A stretch of DNA of 64,000 nucleotides from Acidimicrobiia bacterium (GCA_022821985.1 JAJECP010000037.1:124001-188000); one strand, 5' to 3'; positions 1-9,047 are shown, counted from the stretch's first letter. The notes: a model not told the origin generated them from the sequence alone. Program-made: numbers and translations.

Positions 1-38
1 GCCACCGGCCGTCCGACCTCAGTGCCTTCAGCCGGGGC

Positions 39-1013
39 ATGGGACCGGGACCACAGTCCGGACCAGTTGAGGTCTCGCCGCCGCGCAGCCGCGCGCGCTT
101 GGCCGAAGCCGGAATCGATGGCGGTTTGCACCTCGGCGAGCGGAAGCCGTCGTGGCTGCGTGCCGGGATGGACCTGAACGATGGCTATCTCCGGCTGCGC
201 CGGGTGATGCGACAGCACGAGCTGGTGACGGTGTGCGAGGAAGCCGGCTGCCCGAACATCTTCGAGTGCTGGGGCGCGGGCACGGCCACGTTCATGCTCA
301 ACGGCGAGCGGTGCACACGCGCATGCGGCTTCTGCCTTGTCGACACTCGCCAGCCTGCGCCGCTCGATCCCGGCGAGCCACGCCGCGTCGCCGATGCGGT
401 CACCGAGATGGAGCTGGATCATGCGGTGGTGACTGCTGTGGCCCGGGACGATCTTCCCGATGGCGGGGCCGCCGCGTTCGCCGAGACCATCGCTGCCATC
501 CGGGCCCAGTCGCCGGGTACGACGGTCGAGGTGCTCGTTCCCGACTTCGGCGGCGACGCTGCCTCGTTGCAGACCGTCCTCGACGCGAGCCCCGACATTC
601 TGAATCACAACATCGAGACCGCCGCCCGGCTGCAGCGGGCGGTGCGGCCCTCGGCGGGTTACGCCCGCAGCCTCGCTCTGCTGGCGCGCAGCGCTTCGGC
701 GGGGCACGTCACCAAGTCGGGCATCATCGTCGGCATGGGCGAGGACGACGCAGAGGTCGATCTCACGCTGGCCGACTTGGCGGCTGTCGGCGTGAGCATT
801 GTCACGATCGGCCAGTACCTGCGACCGACGAGCCATCACATTCCCGTCGCCCGCTGGGTGCCGCCCGAATCCTTCGAACGTTGGCGGGAGGTAGGCACCG
901 CGCTCGGCATCGACCATGTCGAGTCGGGCCCGCTGACCCGTTCGAGCTATCACGCCGCCGAATCCGCCGCAGCCGTAGAGCTCAGCGCCCGGGCCCGTCC
1001 CGTCCCGGCCTAG
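39..1013 (+). CDS. lipA: Lipoyl synthase
   Basis: Radical SAM enzyme that inserts two sulfurs into octanoyl groups on lipoyl domains in the cytoplasm. Both iron-sulfur motifs are visible: the auxiliary cluster C66-x4-C71-x5-C77 (within VCEEAGCPNIFEC) and the SAM-cluster C92-x3-C96-x2-C99. The C-terminal RSSYHA motif, whose serine ligates the auxiliary cluster, is present near residues 301-306. The 324-residue length is normal. The reading frame is open upstream to the window edge, so an earlier start cannot be excluded, but the KPSWLRAG segment that usually lies near the N terminus is at residue 36, which fits the ATG at 39. LipB would be the expected upstream neighbour, but it lies outside the window. 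Confidence 0.95.
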   Translation: MGPGPQSGPVEVSPPRSRARLAEAGIDGGLHLGERKPSWLRAGMDLNDGYLRLRRVMRQHELVTVCEEAGCPNIFECWGAGTATFMLNGERCTRACGFCLVDTRQPAPLDPGEPRRVADAVTEMELDHAVVTAVARDDLPDGGAAAFAETIAAIRAQSPGTTVEVLVPDFGGDAASLQTVLDASPDILNHNIETAARLQRAVRPSAGYARSLALLARSASAGHVTKSGIIVGMGEDDAEVDLTLADLAAVGVSIVTIGQYLRPTSHHIPVARWVPPESFERWREVGTALGIDHVESGPLTRSSYHAAESAAAVELSARARPVPA

Positions 1014-1044
1014 CGCACCTCGGTCAGCGAGAGGCAGCACGGCG

Positions 1045-1896
1045 ATGGCTGAGGGTGCACCGGTGGATGTGGCGACGGTGATGTGTCAGTGGGCCACCGG
1101 GGGGCTGGCGTACCTGTGGGTGACCACGCGCCGGCGGGAAGTAGGGCTCGGCTACGGATGGCTGCTGCGCTCGCTCTACGCGGTGATCGCTGCCGTCGCG
1201 GCCGTCACCGGGTTCGTGTTCCAGCCGAACACCGTGCGCGACGTGGCCTGCCTAGCGATGGCGCTGTGCGCTGGTGCGACACTCGTGCGTTCGGCACTGC
1301 CCAACGCGCCCGGGGCGGAACTCCAGGTGCACATCGGAGATGCGGGCAGCGACGGCGGGACAACCGTTGATTCCTCCCCGAGAAGGACAATCGAGGGTTT
1401 CGACCCGTGCTGGGACCTCGCGGCGCCTCTTGTCGGACTGGTCGGCGTCATCGCTGCGGGGCTCGGCGCGAGCGGTGACATCGCACCGGCGCTTCACCTC
1501 GCCCGTGTCGTGGTCGGCGCTGCGTTCCTCGGAGTCGTGAGCAACTCGATGCTGCTGGGCCACTGGTATCTCGTGCAGCCCGGTCTGCGCCGGGAGCCGC
1601 TGCGGGAGCTGGTGCGCCATCTCGGCGGCATCTGGCCGATCGAGGTGGGATTGCTGCTGCTGCCCACCGGCATGATTGCGGTACTGACCGGCAGCATTGA
1701 CGACGGCTACGGCGGGCTGCTGGGCTGGTTCTGGATTGCGTGCGCGGTCACCACCGTGGCGCTGGCAGCGGTGGCCATGGCGGCGCTGCGCGAGCGCCAG
1801 TACGCGGCCGTCATGGCGGCCACCGGGCTGCTCTACTTGGCAATCCTGACCGGCTTCGGCACCGACCTCGTGGCCCGCCTCACCCTGGCCGGCTAG
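1045..1896 (+). CDS. Integral membrane protein of unknown function
   Basis: This 283-residue protein has about seven hydrophobic segments (roughly residues 42-60, 70-85, 130-150, 155-175, 195-215, 222-248 and 255-275). A short soluble stretch at about 92-125 follows the second segment. A GHWYLVQPGL motif sits just after the fourth segment; I recall similar motifs in uncharacterised actinobacterial membrane proteins, but no function is known to me. It begins 31 bases after lipA and runs the same way, so it may be cotranscribed. It ends 21 bases before the convergent crotonase gene. No signal peptide or catalytic motif is obvious. Confidence 0.75.
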   Translation: MAEGAPVDVATVMCQWATGGLAYLWVTTRRREVGLGYGWLLRSLYAVIAAVAAVTGFVFQPNTVRDVACLAMALCAGATLVRSALPNAPGAELQVHIGDAGSDGGTTVDSSPRRTIEGFDPCWDLAAPLVGLVGVIAAGLGASGDIAPALHLARVVVGAAFLGVVSNSMLLGHWYLVQPGLRREPLRELVRHLGGIWPIEVGLLLLPTGMIAVLTGSIDDGYGGLLGWFWIACAVTTVALAAVAMAALRERQYAAVMAATGLLYLAILTGFGTDLVARLTLAG

Positions 1897-1917
1897 CTCT
1901 GTTCAGGGGCTGGACAG

Positions 1918-2742
1918 TCAGGTGCCCGTCCACTCGGGCGGGCGTTTCTCGGCGAAGGCCCGCCCGCCTTCCTTGGCGTCTTCGCTGTCGCCCACGATCT
2001 TGCGGATCGACTCGCCCATGCGCAGGGCCTCGGTCCAGCCCATGCGCTGGCTGCGCCACGCCACTTCCTTCACGGCCCGCACGGCAAGGGGCGCTCCCTG
2101 GCACAGGCGCTCGGCCAGGGTGCGAGCTTCGTCCATGAGCGTGTCGTGCGGCACAACCTTCCACGCGAGCCCCATCTCGTGCGCTTGCTCGGCGTCGAAG
2201 TTCTCACCGGTCAGCAGGATCTCCATGGCGTTCGCCCAGCCGATCTTGTGCGGCATCCGCATGGAGCCCACGATGGTCGGCACACCGATCCTCACCTCGG
2301 GCATGCCGAAGATGGCGCGGTCAGATGCAATGAGAAAGTCCGCCACCAGGGCCCCGGTGAGCCCGTAGCCGATGCACGCGCCGTTGATGGCCGCAATGAT
2401 CGGCTTGTACAGCTCGAGACCGCTCTCGAGGCTGTTGATGGTGGGAATCTCGAAGTACGACCCCGACCAGATTCCCGCCGAGCCCCGGGTGGGATCGCGC
2501 AGGTCGGCGCCGGCGCAGAACGCCCGGCCCTCCCCGGTCATGATGGCCACCCACGCGTCGGGGTTGTTGTAGAACTCCATCCACGCGGCGTTCAGGCACT
2601 GTCGCATGTCGCCGTTGATGGCGTTCATTGCCTCGGGCCGGTTGTAGGTGATCGTGGCGACGTGCCCGTCGAGCTGGTACCTCGCCGCTGCGTCGGGGTC
2701 GGAGATGTCGGGCACAGGGCCCTTGTAGGAGGGATCCGTCAT
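1918..2742 (-). CDS. Enoyl-CoA hydratase/isomerase family protein
   Basis: A 274-residue crotonase-fold protein likely acting on acyl-CoA thioesters. The first oxyanion-hole motif GEGRAFCAGADL and the second (AINGACIGYGLTGALVADF) are visible, followed by the segment FGMPEVRIGVPTIVGS that carries the acidic catalytic position. The start at MTDPSYKG was chosen over an upstream GTG because it restores normal crotonase length and lies 7 bases downstream of TAGAAC, a near match to the -10 element seen at other starts in this window. It is divergent from the HpaB-superfamily flavoprotein at 2859, and the pair may share one catabolic pathway. The substrate cannot be read from sequence. Confidence 0.9.
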   Translation of the reverse strand: MTDPSYKGPVPDISDPDAAARYQLDGHVATITYNRPEAMNAINGDMRQCLNAAWMEFYNNPDAWVAIMTGEGRAFCAGADLRDPTRGSAGIWSGSYFEIPTINSLESGLELYKPIIAAINGACIGYGLTGALVADFLIASDRAIFGMPEVRIGVPTIVGSMRMPHKIGWANAMEILLTGENFDAEQAHEMGLAWKVVPHDTLMDEARTLAERLCQGAPLAVRAVKEVAWRSQRMGWTEALRMGESIRKIVGDSEDAKEGGRAFAEKRPPEWTGT

Positions 2743-2846
2743 GGGTGCCGTTCTAGCGCACCGGCCCCTGCAGTCACCTCCGACCCCGGCCGGTTCCACC
2801 GCGCGCCACTAGCGTGACTGCCGCTCGCACGGCAACTGTGACAAAT

Positions 2847-2852
2847 GGGGAG
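2847..2852 (+). promoter_or_regulatory. Ribosome binding site deciding the start of the HpaB-superfamily gene
   Basis: GGGGAG lies 6 bases before the ATG at 2859. It favours that ATG over the in-frame GTG at 2814. The resulting N terminus MRTGQQY is the usual start for this family. Confidence 0.7.
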
Positions 2853-2858
2853 CTCACG

Positions 2859-4244
2859 ATGCGCACCGGCCAGCAGTACAAGGAATCGCTCGCAGACGGA
2901 CGCCTGACGTACTTCGAGGGCAAGCAGATCGACGACCTGGAGACCCACCCGATCCTGGGCCAGACGGTCGACGCCACGGCCGCGGGCTATGACCGCTTCT
3001 ACGACCCGGCACCCGAGGCCATGTCACCGCTGATGACCGTGCCGCGCAGCGCGGACGATCTGCGCGAGATGATCCCGATGCTGCATTCGGCGGGGATGAT
3101 GGCTCACGTCACCTACACGTCCATCCAAACCCTGAAGACCGCCGCAGGCCGCATGGTCGACTCCAAGCCCGACTACATCGAGCGGATGGACGCCTTCATC
3201 AGCGAGGCGCAGGGCGACGACGTGCGGATCACCCAGTGCATCACCGACGCCAAGGGCGACCGCAGCCGGCCGCCGGCCCGCCAGGACGACCTCGACTCGT
3301 ATGTCCGCGTTGTGGATCGCCAGCGGGACGGCGTGGTGATCCGCGGCGCAAAGCTCCACATCACCGGCGCTTCGTTCGGCCACGAGCTGCTCACCATCCC
3401 CACCAAGGCCATGAAGGCCGGCGAGGAGGACTGGTCGATCGGCTGCTCGGTGCCGGTGAACGCCCCCGGCGTCAAGATCATCAACACCACCTACGCGCCC
3501 CGCCACGAGGATCCCCGGGCGTTCCCCGTGTCGGGCGAGCACCACTATCCCGAGGGCTTCGTGATCTTCGACGACGTGTTCGTGCCCCACGAGCGCGTCT
3601 TCCTCGATGGCGAGACGCACTACGCCGCCGTGTTCGCCCATGCGCTGGGACTGTGGGAACGCCTCGGCGGACTGTCGGCCTTCGTGGAGGAAGCCGACCA
3701 GCTCGTCGGGCTGGCTCAGCTCGTGGCCGAGGCCAACGGCACAGCGGGGATCGGCCACGTCAAGGAGAAGATCTCCGAGTTGATCATCCACGCCACGCTG
3801 ATCCGCGCTGCGCTGGAAGCGGCCATCGCTCACTGCTTGATCGGACCTGAGGGGGCGGCGTTCCCCAATGAGCTCTACACCAACGCCGGCAAGTTCCAGG
3901 CGGCGGCGAACTACAGCGCCATGGTGCGCCACCTCCACGACATCGCCGGCGGTGCCGTGCTGACGTCGCCGGTGCCAGCCGACTTTGAGAATCCCGACGT
4001 CGGCGCGCTGGCCCGCAAGTACATGTCCACCCGCCACGATGTCGACGGCGAGTACCGGGCACGCCTGATGCACACCATCCGCGACCTCACCGCCGACTCC
4101 TACGGCGGCTGGAAGTTCGTGACCAATTTGCAGGCCGGCGGCGGCCTGTATGCCCAGCGCATCGTCACCCGCAAGCACTACGACCTCGACGCCGCCAAGC
4201 AGAAGGCGCTGGCCGTTGCGGGTCTCGCCGAAGCGGATCACTAA
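2859..4244 (+). CDS. HpaB / 4-hydroxybutyryl-CoA dehydratase superfamily flavoprotein
   Basis: A 461-residue FAD-dependent protein of the 4-hydroxyphenylacetate 3-hydroxylase / 4-hydroxybutyryl-CoA dehydratase superfamily. The N-terminal MRTGQQYKESL, the middle TDAKGDRSRPP motif and the C-terminal GGWKFVTNLQAGGG region support this. The dehydratase AbfD holds a [4Fe-4S] cluster with three Cys and one His. Here there are only three cysteines (C127, C196, C326), and the region aligned to the first cluster ligands reads HSAGMMAHVTYTS with none. I therefore favour a monooxygenase or cluster-free relative over a true dehydratase. The divergent crotonase next door suggests a CoA-linked catabolic role. 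The actual substrate is unknown. Confidence 0.8.
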   Translation: MRTGQQYKESLADGRLTYFEGKQIDDLETHPILGQTVDATAAGYDRFYDPAPEAMSPLMTVPRSADDLREMIPMLHSAGMMAHVTYTSIQTLKTAAGRMVDSKPDYIERMDAFISEAQGDDVRITQCITDAKGDRSRPPARQDDLDSYVRVVDRQRDGVVIRGAKLHITGASFGHELLTIPTKAMKAGEEDWSIGCSVPVNAPGVKIINTTYAPRHEDPRAFPVSGEHHYPEGFVIFDDVFVPHERVFLDGETHYAAVFAHALGLWERLGGLSAFVEEADQLVGLAQLVAEANGTAGIGHVKEKISELIIHATLIRAALEAAIAHCLIGPEGAAFPNELYTNAGKFQAAANYSAMVRHLHDIAGGAVLTSPVPADFENPDVGALARKYMSTRHDVDGEYRARLMHTIRDLTADSYGGWKFVTNLQAGGGLYAQRIVTRKHYDLDAAKQKALAVAGLAEADH

Positions 4245-4283
4245 CTCCAGCTCCCTTGACGGGGACGAAACATCCCGCGCGCC

Positions 4284-4289
4284 TAGGTT
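4284..4289 (+). promoter_or_regulatory. Leaderless -10 element of the ABC operon
   Basis: TAGGTT lies 6 bases before the GTG at 4296, so transcription would begin at or within a base or two of the start codon. Confidence 0.45.
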
Positions 4290-4295
4290 GAGCGC

Positions 4296-5243
4296 GTGAA
4301 CGACGCTGCCGCTGCCGGGACGGTGCTCGTCTCCACGGCAGCGTTGACACAGCGGTTCGGATCAACGGTGGCGCTGGACGCGCTCGACATCCAGATGCGG
4401 CCCGGCGTGACCGGACTCGTCGGGGCGAACGGCGCCGGCAAGACCACGCTGCTCAATGCGCTGCTCGGCTTGCGCCCGCCGACCTCTGGTTCGGCCACGG
4501 TGCTGGGGCTTGATCCCCGCAGCCAGGGCGCCGCATTGCGGGCCAAGGTGGGCTTCGCCCCCGAGCGCGACGTGCTTCCCGACGAGATGCGGGCTGTCGA
4601 TTTCGTGCGCCATCTGGCACAGGTACGCGGCCTGCCCCGCAGCGAGGCTCGCACCCGGGCATCGGACAGCCTGTGGCTGGTCGGGCTCGGCGAGGAGCGC
4701 ACACGCACGCTCGGCACCATGTCCACCGGTCAGCGCCAGCGTGTCAAGCTGGCGCAGGCCGTCGCGTCCGACCCGGAGCTGGTGCTGCTGGACGAGCCCA
4801 CCTCGGGGCTCGACCCCACACAGCGCACCGAGATGCTCACGCTCATCGGCGAGATCAGCAACGAGCACTCGGTCAGCGTGGTCTTGTCGTCGCACCTGCT
4901 GGAAGAGGTCGAGCGGGTCTGCGACCACATCGTCGCCCTCGACGCGGGGCGCTTGGTCGCCGACGGGCCGATCGCCGAACTGGTCGGCGACGGCGAGGGC
5001 ATCACGCTGGAACTGGTCGACATCGTCGAGCCCGCAGGGACCGTCGAAGCGGTCGAGAGCTCCCTGCGCAGCGCCGGCATCGATGTGCAGCGCACGGGCA
5101 CCGTGCTACGACTCGGCGGCGCGGGACGAGATGAGCTCAGCGACCGGGCACGCGATGCCGTCGCCGATGCAGGGGCGCGCATCCGGCGTCTGGAAGCCCG
5201 CCAGCGCACGCTCGCCGACTTGTTCGAGGCGTCGGCGACATGA
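4296..5243 (+). CDS. ABC transporter ATP-binding protein (first of pair)
   Basis: A 315-residue ATPase of the ABC-2 export type. Walker A GANGAGKTTLL is near residue 48, the signature reads MSTGQRQRVKLAQA, and Walker B is LVLLDEPTSGLDP. The C-terminal 80 residues form the variable regulatory extension typical of drug or lipid exporters. The gene opens a four-gene unit ordered ATPase, permease, ATPase, permease, and its stop overlaps the next start by 4 bases (ATGA). The exported substrate is not predictable. Confidence 0.93.
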   Translation: MNDAAAAGTVLVSTAALTQRFGSTVALDALDIQMRPGVTGLVGANGAGKTTLLNALLGLRPPTSGSATVLGLDPRSQGAALRAKVGFAPERDVLPDEMRAVDFVRHLAQVRGLPRSEARTRASDSLWLVGLGEERTRTLGTMSTGQRQRVKLAQAVASDPELVLLDEPTSGLDPTQRTEMLTLIGEISNEHSVSVVLSSHLLEEVERVCDHIVALDAGRLVADGPIAELVGDGEGITLELVDIVEPAGTVEAVESSLRSAGIDVQRTGTVLRLGGAGRDELSDRARDAVADAGARIRRLEARQRTLADLFEASAT

Positions 5244-6190
5244 ACGACGCAACCGGAGCCGCCGACGCTCGCGCCCAGGCGACCGAAGCTGACAACGCCG
5301 CGCAGATTCTCGACGAGCGCTACCGGCCCTACAGCGGCGCCCGCCATGGGCTCGCCGGCGCCATGCGCGCGTTGGACGGCTCCTCGGTGAGATTCACGCT
5401 CGGGCTCGGGCGACCGGCCAGGCACAAGTTCCTGCCGTGGCTGGCCGTGGTGGTCGCCTTGGTTCCCGCAATCGTCTTCGTGGGCATCGCCACGGTGCTC
5501 GACATCGATCTGATCTCCGAGAACATCCTGCCCGAGTACCACCAGTACTACGGCTTCATCGAGCTGGCGCTGTTCTTCTTCTGCGGGATCGTGGTTCCCG
5601 AAATCCTGGTGGCCGACCGCCGCAACGGGATGCTGTCGCTGTATCTGTCCACGCCACTGCGCCTGTGGAGCTACTTGGCGTCGAAGGCCGCCGCCGTGAC
5701 CGTGACGCTGGCGGTCATCACCGTGGGGCCGCTGCTGTTCCTGCTCGTTGCCTACACCGTGGAGGGCTCGGGCCCCGACGGACTCGGAGACTGGCTGACA
5801 GTGCTGGTGCGGATACTGGGATCCGGCATCGCCATTGCCGCCACCATCACTGCCGCCAGCCTGGCGATCTCGAGCTTGACCGATCGGCGAGCATTCGCCG
5901 TGATCGGCATCATCCTGCTCCTGCTGGGCTCACAGTTCGTCACCGGCTTGCTCGTCGAAGTGGCCGAGATGGACCCTCGCATCTACGCGTTCAACCTGAG
6001 CGAGATGAGCGAGGCGCTCAAGGATCGGATCTTCGGCGTCGGACCGCCGGAATTGGGTGAAGACGACGCGTCTCCGGGGCTGCGAATCAGCGAGCTGTCC
6101 ACGCTGTTCGTCGTGGCCGTGAATGCCGCCTGGCTCGTGGCCGGATCAGCGGTGGTGTGGTGGCGCTATCGCCGGATCGAGGCTGGTTGA
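5240..6190 (+). CDS. ABC-2 type transporter permease (first of pair)
   Basis: A 316-residue membrane protein with a soluble N terminus of about 60 residues and six hydrophobic spans near 66-88, 104-124, 142-168, 184-212, 218-240 and 290-310. The span order and the EILVADRRNGMLSLYLSTP motif after the second span fit ABC-2 permeases, where this loop contacts the ATPase. It is translationally coupled on both sides: the ATPase stop overlaps its start, and its own TGA shares its final A with the ATG of the next gene. Confidence 0.88.
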   Translation: MNDATGAADARAQATEADNAAQILDERYRPYSGARHGLAGAMRALDGSSVRFTLGLGRPARHKFLPWLAVVVALVPAIVFVGIATVLDIDLISENILPEYHQYYGFIELALFFFCGIVVPEILVADRRNGMLSLYLSTPLRLWSYLASKAAAVTVTLAVITVGPLLFLLVAYTVEGSGPDGLGDWLTVLVRILGSGIAIAATITAASLAISSLTDRRAFAVIGIILLLLGSQFVTGLLVEVAEMDPRIYAFNLSEMSEALKDRIFGVGPPELGEDDASPGLRISELSTLFVVAVNAAWLVAGSAVVWWRYRRIEAG

Positions 6191-7197
6191 TGAGCTCTCG
6201 ACCTCGACCCGTGGCTGCTCCCCGTCCCGACGTTGCTGCGGACGAGCCGGGAGCCGCGGCCGTTGCCTCGGCAGCGCCGCCTGCAGGCATGGTGGAGGTG
6301 CACGGGGTGTCGAAGTTCTTCGGCGACGTGGTGGCCGTGTCCGACGTGACCTTCGCCGTCCGGGCCGGTGTCACGGCACTGCTGGGGCCCAACGGTGCAG
6401 GCAAGTCGACGCTGTTCCGCATGATGTGCGGGCTCACCCCGCCATCGCGGGGAACGGTGCGCGTGCTGGGAGCCGATGCCCGCAGTGACCGCGATGTGAG
6501 AGGCCGGATCGGACTGTCACCGCAGCAGGACGCCCTGTTCGACCGGCTTGACGCGCTCGAATTCACCGCCGTAGCAGCCGCCACGCAGGGCGTGACCGAC
6601 CCCGAAGCGGCTGCGCGACACGCTCTGGGCATCGTCGAACTCGACCCCGACGATGGTCGGCCGGTGTCGGGCTATTCCAAGGGCATGCGGCAGCGCACGA
6701 AGCTGGCAGCCGCGCTCGTTCACGATCCCGAGGTGCTGATCCTGGATGAGCCGCTCAACGGCCTCGACCCCGTTCAGCGACGCCGCATGATCGAGTTGCT
6801 CGAGGAGCTGGGCGCGCAAGGACGCTGCGTGCTCGTGTCGTCTCATGTGCTCGAGGAAGTCGCCCGGCTCGGATCGCGAATCCTGGTGATTGCCCAGGGT
6901 CGCCTTGTCGCCAGCGGTGATTACCGAGAACTCCGGGAGTTGATGGACGACCGCCCGCACCGCATCAGCATCGAGGCTGATAGGCCCCGCGATTGCGCCG
7001 CAGCGCTGGTCACCTCGGGCACGGTGGTGGGGGTGCACATCGACGGAGATGTGGTGGTGGCGGACACGCTGGAGGTGGACCGCCTGGGACGCGAGATCGC
7101 GCCGCTGGCGAAGGACCTGGGCGCCCGGCTGCGTGAGGTCATCCCGCTCGACGAAGACCTCGAATCGGTCTTCCGCTACTTGGTGGAACGACGATGA
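6190..7197 (+). CDS. ABC transporter ATP-binding protein (second of pair)
   Basis: A 335-residue ABC-2 ATPase. After about 35 low-complexity residues, Walker A GPNGAGKSTL, the signature region GYSKGMRQRTKLAAAL and Walker B VLILDEPLNGLDP are seen. The signature is SKGMRQ rather than SGGQ, a common variant in this subfamily. The start at 6190 is set by the TGATG junction with the preceding permease. It is paralogous to the ATPase at 4296 but clearly diverged, so the unit may form a heteromeric exporter. Confidence 0.92.
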   Translation: MSSRPRPVAAPRPDVAADEPGAAAVASAAPPAGMVEVHGVSKFFGDVVAVSDVTFAVRAGVTALLGPNGAGKSTLFRMMCGLTPPSRGTVRVLGADARSDRDVRGRIGLSPQQDALFDRLDALEFTAVAAATQGVTDPEAAARHALGIVELDPDDGRPVSGYSKGMRQRTKLAAALVHDPEVLILDEPLNGLDPVQRRRMIELLEELGAQGRCVLVSSHVLEEVARLGSRILVIAQGRLVASGDYRELRELMDDRPHRISIEADRPRDCAAALVTSGTVVGVHIDGDVVVADTLEVDRLGREIAPLAKDLGARLREVIPLDEDLESVFRYLVERR

Positions 7198-7979
7198 GCG
7201 CCGCGCTCGACTCGCAGCCGCGCCGTGTCGGCGCTGTACGGGCGACGGCCCTGTGCTACCGCGTACTCATTCGCCAGATTGTCTCCGTTGGTCGCCTGGC
7301 GGCGCTCGGCGCGCTCGGGGCCATCATGGTCGTGGTCGGCTGGGTGGTGGGCAACTCCACGAATGGCGGCGCCCCCGCCAATGAAGGGGCGCTGTTCGAC
7401 GGAGCCAACTATGCCGACGGTTTCGGCCTGATCATCATCGTTCCCATCGTCTCCCTGGTGTTCGCCGCAGCCTCGCTGGGCGATGTCCGCGATGACGGCA
7501 CGCTCGTGTACCTGTGGCTGCGCCCCATGGGCCGTGCTCCGCTGGTGGTGGCTGCTGCTGCTGCGGCCGTCACGGTTTCGCTGCCGCTGTGCGTCATACC
7601 GACTGCTTTGGGCGGCTGGCTCGCGACCGACTTTGTTGCAGACTCAGGCGGCGTCGCGCTGGGCGCGCTGGCAGCTGCGGCGCTGGGGACCGTCGCCTAT
7701 TCGTGCCTGTTCGTCCTGCTGGGCTTGCTGTTCCGCAAGGCCGTTCTGTGGGGGATCGCCTACGTGCTGCTGTGGGAGGGCCTGGCGGTGGGTCTCGGCG
7801 ACTTTGCCGAGCGCCTGTCGCTGCGCGGCTACGCCCGTTCGGTGCTGGCGCGAATCGCCGACATCGATCTCGGCTTCACCACCTACGGGCTCGTTACCGC
7901 AGTCGTCGTGCTGGCCGGCGTCTCCGCCGTCAGTCTCGCCCTCGCCACCGTGCGCCTCGGCCGCCTCAACGTCGACTGA
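7194..7979 (+). CDS. ABC-2 type transporter permease (second of pair)
   Basis: A 261-residue membrane protein with six predicted spans near 30-50, 78-100, 115-142, 150-175, 183-202 and 232-255. The DVRDDGTLVYLWLRPMGR loop after the second span corresponds to the ATPase-contacting loop of the first permease. Its ATG overlaps the previous stop (ATGA). It ends the exporter unit, 72 bases before the glycosyltransferase gene. Confidence 0.87.
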   Translation: MSAALDSQPRRVGAVRATALCYRVLIRQIVSVGRLAALGALGAIMVVVGWVVGNSTNGGAPANEGALFDGANYADGFGLIIIVPIVSLVFAAASLGDVRDDGTLVYLWLRPMGRAPLVVAAAAAAVTVSLPLCVIPTALGGWLATDFVADSGGVALGALAAAALGTVAYSCLFVLLGLLFRKAVLWGIAYVLLWEGLAVGLGDFAERLSLRGYARSVLARIADIDLGFTTYGLVTAVVVLAGVSAVSLALATVRLGRLNVD

Positions 7980-8020
7980 CCTGTCGTCTCCGCAGCGGGC
8001 ACACCCGACGCTGAGTTCTC

Positions 8021-8044
8021 TTGTGCCGGGTCTACCCGACACAA
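8021..8044. promoter_or_regulatory. Inverted repeat overlapping a predicted -10 element
   Basis: Arms TTGTGCCGGGT and ACCCGACACAA match at 10 of 11 positions around a 2-base centre. The right arm overlaps the putative -10 CACAAT (8040-8045), which lies 6 bases before the GTG at 8052. The position suits a repressor operator for the glycosyltransferase. A transcript hairpin ending the ABC unit is the alternative. Confidence 0.4.
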
Positions 8045-8051
8045 TGGGCGG

Positions 8052-9047
8052 GTGCGGCTGGTCATCCAGATCCCCTGCCTCAACGAGGCAGAGACACTGG
8101 GAGCAACCCTGAGCGCACTGCCGCGCCGAGTGGAGGGCTTCAGCGAGGTGCTGTGGCTGGTCATCGATGATGGCTCCACCGACGACACGGTGAAGGTGGC
8201 TCGGAACCACGGCGCCGACGCCGTCGTCAGCCTCACGCAGAACAAGGGGCTCGCCGTGGCCTTCGCCAGCGGCATCGATGCGGCGCTGCGCATGGGCGCC
8301 GACGTGATCGTGAACACCGACGGCGACAACCAGTACGACGCGGGCGACATCAGCAAGCTGACCGAGCCGATCGTGGCCGGCCGCGCCGACCTGGTGATCG
8401 GCTCGCGCGACATCCGCAATCACCCGGAGTTCTCGCCGCTCAAGAAGCGGCTGCAGCGGCTCGGCTCGTGGACCGTCCGCCAAGCATCGGCGACCGACGT
8501 GGCCGATGTGACGTCGGGGTTCCGGGCCTACAGCCGGGAGGCTGCGCTCGCGGCGAACGTCGTGTCACGGTTCACCTACACGCTCGAGACGGTGATCCAG
8601 GCCGGCAAGTCGGACCTAGCGGTCACCGATGTGCCGGTGCGGGTGAATCCCACCACCCGGCCGTCGCGCTTGTTCAAGTCCAAGCGCCAGTACGTGCGCA
8701 GGGCGGCAGGCACCATCGCTCGCGTCTATGCGATGCACGAACCGTTGCGGGTCTTCGCCGTGCCGGCGGCACTGTTTGCCGCAGTCGGCCTCTTCCTGTT
8801 CGCCCGCTTCGGGTGGTTCCTGGTGACCTCGGACGGCTCAGGTCATGTGCAGTCGCTCATCATCGGCGCCGTCGCGCTGCTCGTGGCCATGCAGCTCGTG
8901 ATGCTCGGCGTCCTGGCCGACCTGCTGCGCGCCAACCGCGTCATCGCAGAACGAACTCTGCGCCGCGTCCGCGCTATAGAACTCGACGTCGGAGCGCTCA
9001 AGGAAGCAGAGCGTCGAACCCGGCCGGGTTCTGAAGCTACGAGATAA
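8052..9047 (+). CDS. GT2 family glycosyltransferase, DPM1-like with C-terminal membrane anchor
   Basis: A 331-residue enzyme with an N-terminal GT-A fold: IDDGSTDDT near residue 39 and the metal-binding NTDGDNQYD near 92. It carries two C-terminal hydrophobic spans (about 238-260 and 270-295), so it should work at the inner face of the membrane. The resemblance to dolichol-/polyprenyl-phosphate mannosyltransferases suggests transfer of a nucleotide sugar to polyprenyl phosphate, which would feed the envelope polymerases elsewhere in the window; that is an inference. Its 3' end overlaps the convergent carboxylase gene by 11 bases. Confidence 0.88.
   Translation: MRLVIQIPCLNEAETLGATLSALPRRVEGFSEVLWLVIDDGSTDDTVKVARNHGADAVVSLTQNKGLAVAFASGIDAALRMGADVIVNTDGDNQYDAGDISKLTEPIVAGRADLVIGSRDIRNHPEFSPLKKRLQRLGSWTVRQASATDVADVTSGFRAYSREAALAANVVSRFTYTLETVIQAGKSDLAVTDVPVRVNPTTRPSRLFKSKRQYVRRAAGTIARVYAMHEPLRVFAVPAALFAAVGLFLFARFGWFLVTSDGSGHVQSLIIGAVALLVAMQLVMLGVLADLLRANRVIAERTLRRVRAIELDVGALKEAERRTRPGSEATR

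Noticed and set aside
2814..2858. GTG 2814 as start of the HpaB-superfamily gene
   Set aside because: The ATG at 2859 has a strong ribosome binding site and the conserved N terminus.
3024..4241. 405-codon minus-strand frame opposite the HpaB-superfamily gene
   Set aside because: Shadow frame with no family-like sequence; the plus-strand protein is clear.
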